From Thiomonas arsenitoxydans (lineage in GTDB: Bacteria; Pseudomonadota; Gammaproteobacteria; Burkholderiales; Burkholderiaceae_C), in the NCBI RefSeq assembly GCF_000253115.1, contig NC_014145.1:3038001-3102000 (forward strand): 64,000 nucleotides of DNA, in the 5' to 3' direction. Positions 45,580 to 55,011 of this stretch are shown here, one piece after another. How positions within the stretch are numbered: the stretch's first letter is position 1; every line of letters starts with the position of its first letter. Made by a program: the position numbers and the translations under genes. Under the pieces are notes generated by a model. That model did not search any database, was not told where the DNA came from, and saw only the letters and a list, made by a program, of their open reading frames with translations.

Positions 45580-46821
45580 TCAAACGATCCGCGCCATGGC
45601 AAACCGCGCCATGGCCTTGAGTTGATCCTGGTTCATGACGCTGAGCAGCTTGTCGATCCATTCGCTACCGCTCGCCTGGATGATCATTTCGTTTTTCTCG
45701 AGCGGACGGATCACCGGATGCTCGAGGTCGTCTAGCGTCAGCAGGAAGCGCTTGTTTTTCAGGACCAGCCCGGCCAGGCCGAGGGCGACCTCCGGGTGGC
45801 TGAGATTGGGGATTTGCGCCTTGAGTCCTTCTCGTCCGAGTGTCGCTTCGCCGATGCCGATCAATGCCCGGGCGACGTCCATCGCGCCTTGCAGCTTTTC
45901 TTGCGTGCCGGGGGCCTGGATCGGGCCAAGGGCTGGGGGTGCTTCCTTTTCCGCGCTGTAGCGACCTGTCTTGCGGATCGTCGGCAGGATTTCCTCGAAC
46001 ACAAGCCGCTCAAAGGCTTCGGCGGCTGGCAACTTGCTGCTGACGATCAGGCGCATCACATCGGGCTCGGACAAGACGCGCACTTCCTGGGTGCGTCCCA
46101 GGCTGTCGATGATGGGGTGGCGTTTCACCACCCCACGGGAATGCTGCTTTATGGCATTGATGTGGTCTGCATAACCCAGCGCGTCGCAGACGTCTTTGCC
46201 GACAAAGCACGGCTCCCCAGATTCGTCGTGGACGGCTCGTACGGTCTTACCGCCGAATGCGAAATGGATGATCTGACCGCTCGTTGAATCGTGTGTGCTC
46301 ATGGCCGGTTCCTGCTGATCTGCCGCTGGCTGAATTTGTGCTCCCTGCCCGTGCGGCGCTTGACATGACGCTTGTCGCCCTGTATCAACCGGCCTGCATT
46401 CTTTGGCTGCAATAGTCTTCGCAATCGGCTTGAATTCCGTCATTCCATCGAGCCTGTCTCCAAGCACCTCGCCGTCTTGAGCTTCCATAGCGCGCACAGC
46501 GGCGTGAATCACGCCAGCAGCGATCCACTTCTTGAAGCGTCTCGTGGCAACCCGATGGCTAGCTGCTACCAGTGCCTGCATCCCGGCTTCGTTGACGTGC
46601 ATCATCTGCTGCACGCCGCCTCCCGTCGGCACGCCTCGAGACTGCTGATCGCCTAGCTTGACGTGCCGCTCAATGGCTTCCGCCATCTTCTTAAAACCAA
46701 GCGCCGTGCATAAGGGCTTGGCGGTGTACCAGACACTTCCATCCTCCCCCATCTGCACCAGAATGGGGTTGCCTTCGAAGTCGAGGCGGATGATCGGCTT
46801 GGTTTCTGCGGCTGTCGCCAT
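45580..46821 (-). CDS. Protein with two tandem BRO-N (phage antirepressor) domains
   Basis: 413 residues; AAGGAGC precedes ATG 46821. The first BRO-N-like domain (about 8-115) has DFEGNPILVQMGEDGSVWYT and KPLCTALGFKK. A second copy (about 185-300) has FGGKTVRAVHDESGEPCFVG, KDVCDALGYADH and SEPDVMRLIVSS. The C-terminal ~110 residues (LTLDDLEHPV, IQASGSEWIDKLLSVMNQ) are unassigned. BRO-N domains bind DNA in prophage antirepressors; a tandem form is unusual. A Met at about 172 with AGGAAC before it could be an internal start. Confidence 0.7.
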   Translation of the reverse strand: MATAAETKPIIRLDFEGNPILVQMGEDGSVWYTAKPLCTALGFKKMAEAIERHVKLGDQQSRGVPTGGGVQQMMHVNEAGMQALVAASHRVATRRFKKWIAAGVIHAAVRAMEAQDGEVLGDRLDGMTEFKPIAKTIAAKECRPVDTGRQASCQAPHGQGAQIQPAADQQEPAMSTHDSTSGQIIHFAFGGKTVRAVHDESGEPCFVGKDVCDALGYADHINAIKQHSRGVVKRHPIIDSLGRTQEVRVLSEPDVMRLIVSSKLPAAEAFERLVFEEILPTIRKTGRYSAEKEAPPALGPIQAPGTQEKLQGAMDVARALIGIGEATLGREGLKAQIPNLSHPEVALGLAGLVLKNKRFLLTLDDLEHPVIRPLEKNEMIIQASGSEWIDKLLSVMNQDQLKAMARFAMARIV

Positions 46822-47513
46822 GGCTGCTCCTTCCTGAAACCGTCAAGGTAGAGGTAGCCGCGGCGCACGCTGACGCAAAAACCAGCCCATCACGGAGAGC
46901 TTTCGTTGCTCCCGCCGCGGCGCAAGCCGCCAGTTCTCCTGGGAGGGCCGCGGCGCATATCGCCAATCATCCCGGCGCGTGCAATCAGGGTAAAGAGCCT
47001 GCCCGCACGGCATCAGACGGGCGGTGGTGTGAGCACGTCAGACGGTGCTCTTCGTCGCCACGGATAAGGCCCCGGGTCCTGCCTTGCACTCGTATACGAG
47101 GGGCGATTTACCTTCAGGAGTCCCGAATTCTCACGCAACCGTCGCCACGGCTTTTGTGAGTCACGCCCTTGCGGTACGTGATCTCCCTCCGCAAAGAGGG
47201 AACCGGCCCGCTGACGGGGGCCATGCGGATGCTGCCGGAGCGACCCGGCGCGCGGCATCAACGCTTGAATGTTCCGAGACCCGACCTTGGTCGGGCGGCC
47301 ATGCTCCCTCGGGATACATGGCGGCAACCGCGCTCGCTACACCCGCAAGGGTGAGTGCGAAACGCCGGTGCGGGCTGCCTGGCCCAGCTTCTCAAGCGAC
47401 TACTTATCTGCCCTACTGGAATGTGTAGGGTGTCTTTTATGCCCGCTAAGGCGCGTGTGGACTCGGTTCGTGCCTCACTCAGGGTTCTGCTGTTTTTTTT
47501 GCTGAGGGGCGTC

Positions 47514-47534
47514 AAAAAAACCGCCTGGCGGCGG
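47514..47534 (-). terminator. Orphan rho-independent terminator
   Basis: On the minus strand CCGCC-GCCA-GGCGG is followed by seven T. No minus-strand protein gene ends near it, so it may end a small RNA or be left from a lost gene. Confidence 0.55.
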
Positions 47535-47670
47535 CATGGTGCGATGGTCTCTTACGAGACCCTGTCTTGGCGCCTCGGGAGCGGCGCAAGAAACCGGGCA
47601 TGCCGGTCGAAGACTCATTCCGCTGATGCGGGGTTGCGAAAAGGTGCCCGATGATGGGCTGGTTGCAGCC

Positions 47671-47725
47671 TAAACCGAATCGATGGTTTGTGCACGTGGA
47701 ATCGTCGGTCGAATCGATCGGTTTT
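47671..47725. repeat. Pair of CGAATCGAT palindromic repeats upstream of the ParM-like locus
   Basis: AAACCGAATCGATGGTTT (47672-47689, imperfect palindrome AAACC-N8-GGTTT) and GTCGAATCGATCGGTTTT (47708-47725) repeat the core with centres 34-35 bp apart. Position upstream of a putative ParR/ParM pair suits an operator or centromere. Confidence 0.4.
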
Positions 47726-47912
47726 CAAGTCGGGCGGCATCGACTTGCGCAGGCACGATGTCGGTGTAGAACAACTGCATGGCTTTGACGTGGTTGGGCT
47801 TGTTTTTTTCGACGCAACCTCGGTCCGCGTCACGTAGCCAAGTTGCTCCACGTTGGATGAATGCGCTGCCGTGGCGTCATTCGAACCAATCACCAAATCG
47901 TGAAGGAAAACC

Positions 47913-48188
47913 ATGCGTTTCAATCTCACCATCGATCCGGAAGACCCAGCCTTGAAGCCATTGTATGAGCACCTGATCCGTCTCCCGCATGGCCCCGGGA
48001 AGCAGCATCGCGCCCGAGCGATTCAGCAAGTCATCTACACCGGCACGGCCATGCTCTATGGGCAAGGCGCCGCGCAACAACCCATGCCTGCCTCATTGGC
48101 CGCCCATCAGGCGGCCGCACCATCGGTTTCAGATCCCGGGCATGTGAACACGTTCATCGACGACCTCGATTTCAGCAACCTCAGCTAA
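47913..48188 (+). CDS. Small protein, candidate ParR-like adaptor
   Basis: 91 residues; AAGGAAAA precedes ATG 47913. Basic N-terminal half (MRFNLTIDPEDPALKPLYEH, PGKQHRARAIQQVIYTGTAML) could form a ribbon-helix-helix; acidic tail ends NTFIDDLDFSNLS. It sits 42 bp before a ParM/StbA-like actin gene, where the DNA-binding adaptor of a type II plasmid partition system is expected, and the short acidic C-terminus resembles filament-binding tails. Inference from context. Confidence 0.5.
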   Translation: MRFNLTIDPEDPALKPLYEHLIRLPHGPGKQHRARAIQQVIYTGTAMLYGQGAAQQPMPASLAAHQAAAPSVSDPGHVNTFIDDLDFSNLS

Positions 48189-48230
48189 TCGCGCCTGCTG
48201 GCGCACAACCTTTCAACCTGGAGTTTCAAT

Positions 48231-49275
48231 ATGGCAGTCATTCGTTTCAATCTCGGCCTGGACGTGGGCTATGGCAACACCAAGGGCGTCTGGTCCACCG
48301 ACGCAGGTCCTGAGCACAACGTCATCATCCCATCGGTTGCGCACGAGATCCGAGATCCGAAGGATTACCACGCCCTGGCGTCGGCGGGGCAGACCGACGA
48401 GGTGCTGGTGCGGGTCGACGGTCGCCACGATGTGGTCGGCCCGTCCACCGCGGTGTATGGCCGCACGCTGCACGACGACTACATCCATACCCCCGCAGTA
48501 TCGCGCCCTGGTCGCGGGAGCCTTGTACATGGCGTTCAAGGACCTCGGTGAGGTGGTCGAGTGGGTCGACGCGCTCGTCGTTGGCCTGCCTGTCTACAGC
48601 TTCGGCAAGTTCCGGGAGGGTCTGACGGCCGAAATGGGCAAGAGGTTTGAGGTTTCGGTCCCGGCAAAGCTTCGTGCCGCCTATGGGAAGGACACGATAT
48701 TCGTGCGGGCGAAGGCGATCAAGGTCATGCCACAGCCGGTCGCCGCGATGACGGATTGGCGCGGACGCCTGACCGTGCCGCCTCCGGAAGGCGATACGGT
48801 CATTGTGGCCGATCCTGGCTACAAGACGTTCGATTGGTTCGCCATGCGCGGCCACGTGATCATCCCGGATCTGTCCGGGGCGTTCGACGGCGGGGTGCCG
48901 GAGCTGCTCAAGGGCGTGTCGGTTGCGATCACCCGCAAGCACCCCAATGCGCGTGTCGACATCCAGACGATCGAGGACGGGCTGGAGCGCGGCAGGATTT
49001 CCCTGGTCGGCGTCGGCAGCATCGATTTCTCGGAGTATCGCCAGACGGTGCGCAAGGGCGCCATGATCATCGCGCAGCGTATAGCCGAGATGCTCCAGCG
49101 CAGTCAGCAATCGAACAAGGTGCGAGTTGACCACCTGATCCTGGCTGGCGGCGGCGCGCAGTATTTCGAGGATGCCATGCGCGATGTCTTCGCCGGGGTG
49201 GATTTCAGCGTGCTGCCCAGGCCCGTGCTGGCGAATGCGCGCGGGTTCTGGAAGGTGGCGACGCGCATGGCGTGA
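48231..49275 (+). pseudogene. ParM/StbA-like actin-family protein, single frameshift
   Basis: The first frame gives FNLGLDVGYGNTKGVWST (phosphate-1 loop of actin ATPases) to about residue 88. The rest (WVDALVVGLPVYSFGKF, VIVADPGYKTFDWFAM as phosphate 2, LILAGGGAQYFEDAMRDVF as adenosine motif) continues in the next frame from about 48495. One extra C in the CCCCC run at 48492-48496 explains the shift. Restored length is ~347 residues, the normal size of plasmid-partition actins. Either a recent pseudogene, a sequencing error or a programmed shift. Confidence 0.72.
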
Positions 49276-49879
49276 GGCGTTCATGCGCATTCGAACAGTC
49301 TGTGTTGCCGGCCCGACCGCACGCCCTGATGTTCTCGAGCCAGGCGTGCGCGATCTGGTCTTATCCCTGCACGGCCGCTTTGGCATTCATCGCGCCCGAT
49401 GCACCCCAGAAATTGGGCGCCGCAACAGGTCATCCACTTGCAAGTCCTTGATCCGATTCAAAACACTCCAGCGAACGGTCCGGGTTTTCCGCCAAGGTCC
49501 ACTTTGTTTGCTGACACCTCTAAAGATCGTATCGGGCGCGTCCATATCAAAGTACAACAGGGCCGTCTTGCCGTGAGCGCTTGCGCAAGCGTTCATGGCC
49601 GTCATCCTTGGCGTGTGCCTTGGGCTGTCGTTCGGCCACGGCGACCAGGGTTACACGGCATGCCTCACGGTCGGCGGATTTTTCGTATAGCTTGTCATGG
49701 CTCCCGGGCGCGAAGGCCGGGCATTCCGATCAGCCTTCGCGGCCTGGATCGGTCTGTGCTTCGGGCTCGACGAGTTTTTCGCAGGAATATCCTGGTTTCC
49801 ATCGAGCACCGCGCGGGAGTGAGCGCAATTGTCCGTGGCGCCCGATTATCTGCTGTTGGCCTAAATGGGGAGCTACCAC
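49276..49879. other. Gap with no firm gene
   Basis: About 600 bp. A minus-strand frame 49387-49605 (72 residues, GKTALLYFDMDAPDTIF, then SKQSGPWRKTRTVRWSV) has plausible composition but no recognised family. The rest looks like decayed transposon DNA before the next fragment. Confidence 0.35.
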
Positions 49880-50333
49880 GCGCTCACCCAACGACAAGCG
49901 CGAAGTCGTGCCCACGCTGGAGCAGATCGTGGCGTTGCCTGCGGTGCTGGGCGAGGTGCAGTCACTGATCACGGACAACGGCTTCTTCAGCCAGGCCAAC
50001 GTGATCGCCTGCGGCGATGCCGGGGTCGAGCCGCTGCTGGCGCTCAAGAGGCAGTCGCATCACACGCCCGTGATGGAGCGCTTCGCATCCGATGCGCCCG
50101 AACCCCAGACGACGGACCCGGTGGTGCAGATGGCGCACCGGCTGAGCACACAGGCCGGGCGAGCCCTCTACAGCTTGCGCAAGCAGACGGTGGAGCCGGT
50201 GTTCGGCATCATCAAGCGGGTGATGGGCTGGCGCCAGATGAGCATGCGCGGGCTGGCCAAGGCACAAGGCGAATGGAGCTTGGTGACCATGGCCTGGAAC
50301 ATCAAGCGCATGCACGTGCTGCGCGCGGCGTGA
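49880..50333 (+). pseudogene. Transposase C-terminal fragment (IS1182-like DDE)
   Basis: About 150 residues: PNDKREVVPTLEQIVALPAV, SLITDNGFFSQANV, ALKRQSHHTPVMERF, then VEPVFGIIKRVMGWRQMSM and AWNIKRMHVL, the catalytic C-terminal part of a DDE transposase. The N-terminal two thirds are absent and the first residues are in broken frames. Confidence 0.75.
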
Positions 50334-50619
50334 GGGCAAAATGCGCCCCGATCACGCCCAAACCGAGTCCTCAGGCGGCCCCATGCGCCCTCACAGTGTC
50401 TCGTCAATCATCGAGAGCGCTCGATCAGCGCGCCGCCGTCCAAAAAAACGCGTCGCACCAATCATTCGGCTTCGCTCGGACTCAAGTCCGACGGCCTCCT
50501 AGCTTGACCAAGAAGCCACCAGTCACCTTTATACGCCTCCAAATGATGGGGTGATTTTCATGTTTTTCGAGGTTGCAACTCAGGATGCGTGACGTGAAAT
50601 GGACGCAAGGAGATGCCCC

Positions 50620-50946
50620 ATGCTTACAGCAACCAAATTGCCAGCCCTGAATGCCGAGCTTGACGCGCTTGCAACCGTGATTGCACAGCGCATTGCACGC
50701 CCCGTCCCCATTGACGTTGAACTCTGGAGCGCCAAGGAAATCGCTGCCTACCTCAAGGTTGGCTCCCGCCAAGTGTCCGAGCGCTACGCGTTGATGCCAG
50801 GATTTCCCAAAGCGATCCGTTTGCCGACGGTAGCCGGAGTGCGTGGCACGCCGCGCTGGAGCGCCGCGGAAGTGATCGAATGGGCGACCAGCCATCGCGA
50901 GGGCGCGCCAACGTCCAAGGGTGGCCGCCCAAGGACCGCGCGCTGA
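50620..50946 (+). CDS. AlpA/excisionase-like DNA-binding protein
   Basis: 108 residues. AAGGAG lies 8 bases before ATG 50620 (an in-frame ATG at 50599 lacks one). A MerR-like helix-turn-helix (WSAKEIAAYLKVGSRQVSER) and wing (RLPTVAGVRGTPRWSAAEVI) followed by a basic tail (SKGGRPRTAR) is the pattern of AlpA/Xis regulators of integrated elements. No integrase is adjacent, so it is an orphan from a decayed element. Confidence 0.65.
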   Translation: MLTATKLPALNAELDALATVIAQRIARPVPIDVELWSAKEIAAYLKVGSRQVSERYALMPGFPKAIRLPTVAGVRGTPRWSAAEVIEWATSHREGAPTSKGGRPRTAR

Positions 50947-51069
50947 TGCCGCTTTGGTTCCAGCGATAGACTTAAGCCCTTGTCGAATTGTTTACAGTTG
51001 AGTTCGCGTTCCTACCCTTGAAAACTTGCACCAGAATTTGCACCAAACCGCCTGGAAGCAGCATAAATA

Positions 51070-51413
51070 CTAGCTCTTCGATTCCTTTCACCTGCACCCA
51101 GTGCGACGAAGCCTGGTGTCTGCACGCCTGCCCGGTAGAGGCCATCAAGCTCGACGCCGCCACGGGCGCCAAGGTCGTGCTTGAAGATGTTTGCGTGGGC
51201 TGCAAGGTCTGCACCATCGCCTGCCCGTTCGGCACGGTGAACTATGTGGCCGATACCGGCAAGGTGCAGAAATGCGACTTGTGCGGCGGCGAACCGGCCT
51301 GCGCCGAAGCCTGCCCCACTGGCGCTATCACCTATATCGATGCCAGCTGGACCGGCTTGTCGCGCATGCAGCAATGGGCCGACAAGCTGGGCAACCAGAA
51401 CGCCGCGGCCTGA
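51070..51413 (+). pseudogene. AOR-associated polyferredoxin, N-terminus missing
   Basis: Three cluster motifs remain: CTQCDEAWCLHACP, CVGCKVCTIACP and CDLCGGEPACAEACP, as in ferredoxin partners of aldehyde ferredoxin oxidoreductases. No ATG precedes them in frame; the frame extends only into AT-richer island DNA, and the expected first cysteine motif is absent. Likely truncated where the mosaic island was joined. It is 25 bp before the AOR gene. Confidence 0.65.
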
Positions 51414-51438
51414 CCGCAACCACATTGAGGAGACGACC

Positions 51439-53286
51439 ATGACCTGGGCCGGAAAAATTCTGCGCGTGAACCTCACGCAAGGCACCATCAAGAGCGAGCC
51501 GCTGAATAGGCAGTGGGCGCGCGAGTACATCGGCCAGCGCGGGCTGGCGACCAAGTATTTCGTCGAGGAGGTCGACGCCAAGGTCGATCCGCTCTCGCCC
51601 GACAACAAGCTGATTTACGCCACCGGGCCGCTCACCGGCACCATGGCGTCCACCGGCGGGCGCTATTCGGTCATCACCAAAGGCGCGCTGACCGGCGCAA
51701 TCGCCTGCTCCAATTCGGGCGGCTACTTCGGCGCCGAGCTGAAGATGGCGGGCTGGGACATGATCATCGTCGAAGGCAAATCGCCCAAGCCGGTGTATCT
51801 CTCCATCGAAAATGACAAGGCCGAACTGCTCGACGCCTCGCCGATCTGGGGCAAGACCGTGTGGGAAACCGAGCCCTGGATCAAGAACCATCACCAAGAC
51901 CCGCTGATCCGCGTCAGCTCCATCGGCCGTGCGGGTGAAAACGGGGTGATGTATGCGGCCATCGTCAACGATCTGCACCGCGCCGCCGGTCGCTCGGGCG
52001 TGGGCACGGTGATGGGTAGCAAGAACCTCAAGGCCATCGCGGTGCGTGGCACCCTGGGCGTGGGCAATGTGCGCGACCCCAAGGCGTTCATGGCTGCGGT
52101 CAACGCAGGCAAAAAAGTGCTGCACGACAACGCCGTCACCGGCCAGGGTCTGCCGAAATACGGCACCCAGGTGTTGATGAACGTGATCAACGAAATCGGC
52201 GCCCTGCCCACGCGCAACCACCGCGACGTGCAATTCGAAGGCGCGAAAGACATCTCCGGCGAGGCCATGCACGAGCCGCGCAAAACCGATGGCAAGCCCA
52301 ATCTGGTCACCAACCAGGCGTGCTTTGGCTGCACCATCGCTTGCGGCCGCATCAGCAAGATCGACGAACACCATTTCAGCGTCGAGAACAAGCCGCAGTA
52401 CTGGGGCGCATCGGGCGGTCTGGAATATGAAGCCGCCTGGGCGCTGGGCTCGGCCAACGGCGTCAACGATCTGGAGGCGTTGACCTACGCCAACTTCCTC
52501 TGCAATGAAGACGGCATGGACCCCATCACTTTCGGCGCCACCGTGGGCGCGGTGATGGAGCTGTACGACATGGGCCTGCTGACCAAGGAACAACTCGGTG
52601 TGGAAGCGCCATTCGGCTCGGCCAAGGCGCTGACCTACTTCGCCGAAATCACCGCCCGCGGCGAGGGCTTCGGCAAGGAACTGGCGCTGGGCAGCAAACG
52701 CCTGACGGCCAAGTACGGCCACCCGGAACTGAGCATGAGCGTCAAGGGCCAAGAGTTCCCGGCCTACGACTCTCGCGGCATTCAAGGCATGGGCCTGGCC
52801 TATGCGACCAGCAACCGCGGCGCCTGCCATCTGCGCGGTTACACGGTGGCTTCGGAAGTGCTGGGCATTCCGGTCAAGACCGATCCGCTGGTGGCCGACG
52901 GCAAGCCCGAACTGGTCAAGGCGTTTCAGGACGCCACCGCCGTGTTCGACTCTGCCGGTATCTGCCTGTTCACCAGTTTCGCCTGGACGCTGGCCGACGT
53001 GCAGCCGCAGCTTGCCGCCGCCTGCCTGGAAGAGTTCACCATGGACGAGTTGAACACCATAGGCGAGCGTATCTGGAACATGGAGCGCGACTACAACAAC
53101 CGCGCGGGCTTCACCGCCAAGGACGACACCTTGCCGCCGCGTCTGCTCAAAGAGCCCGCCAAGACCGGCCCGGCCAAGGGGCTGACCAACAAGCTGCCCG
53201 AAATGCTGCCTCGCTATTACGAACTGCGCGGCTGGACTCCGGAAGGCACGCTCAAGCCCGAAACCCGCACGCGGCTCGGGCTTTGA
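51439..53286 (+). CDS. aor: Aldehyde ferredoxin oxidoreductase (tungsten/molybdenum)
   Basis: 615 residues with GAGGAG before ATG 51439. AOR N-terminal domain (ILRVNLTQGTIKSEPL, GRYSVITKGALTGAIACSNS, GRSGVGTVMGSKNLKAIAV). [4Fe-4S] ligands Cys295, Cys298 and Cys302 (ACFGCTIACGR) with Cys509 (DSAGIC) match Pyrococcus AOR (288/291/295/494). Bis-pterin W or Mo enzyme oxidising aldehydes or reducing acids. Followed by a FAD reductase and a MoaD-like gene, a bacterial AOR operon. Confidence 0.93.
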   Translation: MTWAGKILRVNLTQGTIKSEPLNRQWAREYIGQRGLATKYFVEEVDAKVDPLSPDNKLIYATGPLTGTMASTGGRYSVITKGALTGAIACSNSGGYFGAELKMAGWDMIIVEGKSPKPVYLSIENDKAELLDASPIWGKTVWETEPWIKNHHQDPLIRVSSIGRAGENGVMYAAIVNDLHRAAGRSGVGTVMGSKNLKAIAVRGTLGVGNVRDPKAFMAAVNAGKKVLHDNAVTGQGLPKYGTQVLMNVINEIGALPTRNHRDVQFEGAKDISGEAMHEPRKTDGKPNLVTNQACFGCTIACGRISKIDEHHFSVENKPQYWGASGGLEYEAAWALGSANGVNDLEALTYANFLCNEDGMDPITFGATVGAVMELYDMGLLTKEQLGVEAPFGSAKALTYFAEITARGEGFGKELALGSKRLTAKYGHPELSMSVKGQEFPAYDSRGIQGMGLAYATSNRGACHLRGYTVASEVLGIPVKTDPLVADGKPELVKAFQDATAVFDSAGICLFTSFAWTLADVQPQLAAACLEEFTMDELNTIGERIWNMERDYNNRAGFTAKDDTLPPRLLKEPAKTGPAKGLTNKLPEMLPRYYELRGWTPEGTLKPETRTRLGL

Positions 53287-53292
53287 CTGGAG

Positions 53293-53360
53293 CCCTCTCC
53301 CCACGCGTGGGGAGGGTTGTGCACCCACCACCTCCCCTACGGTTTGGGGGAGGTGGTGGG
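53293..53360. repeat. Intergenic palindromic repeats (copy 5)
   Basis: Two adjacent hairpins: CCCTCTCCCCAC/GTGGGGAGGG and CCCACCACCTCCCC/GGGGAGGTGGTGGG. The CTCCCC...GGGGGAGG element recurs inside the composite repeat at 58740-58915. Confidence 0.6.
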
Positions 53361-53395
53361 CAGCGTGAGATCGGCTCGGAATCGAGGCAGACAAC

Positions 53396-54682
53396 ATGAA
53401 ACACCACGTCATCATCGGTAACGGCCCTGCGGGCGTCGTTGCTGCAGAAACCCTGCGCAAGCACAGCGCCACCGAAGACACCATCACCCTGATCGGCGAC
53501 GAAGAAGGGCCGCCGTATTCGCGCATGGCGATTCCCTACCTGCTGCACGGCGACATCACCGAGCGCGGCACATGGCTGCGCAAAGACCCGCAGCACTTCA
53601 GGCAGATCGGCGTCAGCCAGCGCCATGCGCGGGTGAAGTCGCTCGACGCGGCGCGCAAAACCCTCACCCTCGAATCCGGTGAAACGCTGTCCTTCGACAC
53701 CCTGCTGATCGCCACCGGGTCCACGCCGACGCTGCCGCGTATTCCCGGCATTCACGCGCAACGGGTGCATACCTGCTGGACACTGGAAGATGCCCGCGCC
53801 ATCACCCAGTTCGCCGTGCCCGGCGCGCGGGTCATCCAGCTTGGTGCGGGCTTCATCGGCTGCATCATCATGGAAAGTCTGGTGCGCCGCCGGGTGCAGC
53901 TTACCGTGGTGGAAATGGGCGACCGCATGGTGCCGCGCATGATGGGCGAAACCGCGGGCGGCATGATCCGCGACTGGGTGCAAGACAAGGGCGTGACGGT
54001 GCACACCGGCGCGCGCATCGAGTCCATCGAATCCAACCCCAGCGATATGGCCGCCCCGCTGGCCGTGCGCCTGTCCACCGGCGAACGTCTGCCCGCCGAT
54101 CTGGTGATTTCGGCGGCCGGCGTCAAGCCCAATATCGGTTTTCTCGAAGGCTCTGGCGTGCATTGCCTGCAAGGCGTGCTCACCGATGAACACCTGCAGA
54201 CCAATGTTCCCGGCATCTTTGCCGCCGGAGATTGCGCCGAGGCGTTCGACATGCTTTACGGCAAGCCGATGGTCAGCGCCATCCAGCCCAACGCGGTCGA
54301 TCAGGCTTATGTCGCAGCGATGAATATGGCCGGTCGGCGCACCCAGCTGCGCGGAGTGACCCAGATCAACGTGCTCGACACCCTGGGACTGATCTCCAGC
54401 AGCTTCGGCCAGTGGCAGGGCGTGAAGGGAGGGCAAGGCGTGGAGCTGACCGATCGGGCAGGATACAAACACCTCAGCCTGCAATTCGAGGGCGATGTGA
54501 TGGTGGGCAGCAACAGCATCGGCACGACGCAGCACATCGGCATATTGCGCGGCCTGGTCGAAGGCCGGGTCAAGCTCGCGGCCTGGAAAGACCGCCTGCT
54601 GGCCGACCCCACCCGCCTGATGGAAGCCTACCTCGCCAGCGCGCAGGCGCAAGACCGTCGCGGCGATACGGTACATCATTGA
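53396..54682 (+). CDS. FAD/NAD(P)-dependent oxidoreductase of the AOR operon
   Basis: 428 residues. FAD-binding IGNGPAGVVAAETLR, LLIATGSTPTLPRIPG, NAD-binding VIQLGAGFIGCIIMESL and GIFAAGDCAEAFD define a class of pyridine-nucleotide reductases often found after AOR. It would link the AOR/ferredoxin to NAD(H). It lacks a redox CxxC. Confidence 0.88.
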   Translation: MKHHVIIGNGPAGVVAAETLRKHSATEDTITLIGDEEGPPYSRMAIPYLLHGDITERGTWLRKDPQHFRQIGVSQRHARVKSLDAARKTLTLESGETLSFDTLLIATGSTPTLPRIPGIHAQRVHTCWTLEDARAITQFAVPGARVIQLGAGFIGCIIMESLVRRRVQLTVVEMGDRMVPRMMGETAGGMIRDWVQDKGVTVHTGARIESIESNPSDMAAPLAVRLSTGERLPADLVISAAGVKPNIGFLEGSGVHCLQGVLTDEHLQTNVPGIFAAGDCAEAFDMLYGKPMVSAIQPNAVDQAYVAAMNMAGRRTQLRGVTQINVLDTLGLISSSFGQWQGVKGGQGVELTDRAGYKHLSLQFEGDVMVGSNSIGTTQHIGILRGLVEGRVKLAAWKDRLLADPTRLMEAYLASAQAQDRRGDTVHH

Positions 54683-54699
54683 AGGCGAGTCACTCCCTC

Positions 54700-55002
54700 A
54701 TGGATGCGCCCACCTCATCCCCTCTTGCCCAGGCTCAGCCTCAGACTGGCGTGCAAATCACGCTCAAGCTGATGGCCACCCTGACGGACTATCTGCCGCA
54801 GCCGCGGCAGGGCCATCAGATCACACTCAACATCGCGCCGGGCACCACCATTCAAGACGTGGTGGAGCGCTTTCGCCTGCCCTGGAAGCTGGTGCATCTG
54901 GTTCTGGTGAATGGTGTTTATATCGCGCCCGACCAGCGCGACACCCGCGTGCTGCAGGAAGGTGAAACCCTGGCGATCTGGCCGCCCGTCGCTGGAGGCT
55001 GA
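54700..55002 (+). CDS. MoaD/ThiS-like small sulfur carrier
   Basis: 100 residues from ATG 54700. Beta-grasp fold (QITLKLMATLTDYLPQP, HQITLNIAPGTTIQDVVERF) ending VAGG; the C-terminal Gly-Gly is the site of thiocarboxylation. In AOR operons such proteins are thought to supply the dithiolene sulfur of the tungsten/molybdenum cofactor. Confidence 0.85.
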   Translation: MDAPTSSPLAQAQPQTGVQITLKLMATLTDYLPQPRQGHQITLNIAPGTTIQDVVERFRLPWKLVHLVLVNGVYIAPDQRDTRVLQEGETLAIWPPVAGG

Positions 55003-55011
55003 GCACACTTC

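Larger units (their letters stand above)
46822..47912. other. About 1.1 kb without a recognised protein gene
   Basis: Short frames exist but none has a ribosome site with a believable product. It contains a minus-strand terminator (47514-47534), a run of eight T at 47493-47500 and two CGAATCGAT repeats (47671-47725) just upstream of the ParM-like locus. It may hold a partition site or a small RNA. Confidence 0.4.

Noticed and set aside
47045..47654. Short frames in the 1.1-kb gap before the ParR-like gene
   Set aside because: Cys/Arg/Ser-rich composition, no ribosome site, no family resemblance.
51328..53526. Long minus-strand frame opposite the AOR gene
   Set aside because: Shadow of a well-supported gene; residue composition (many Val, His, Gln, Arg) has no family match.
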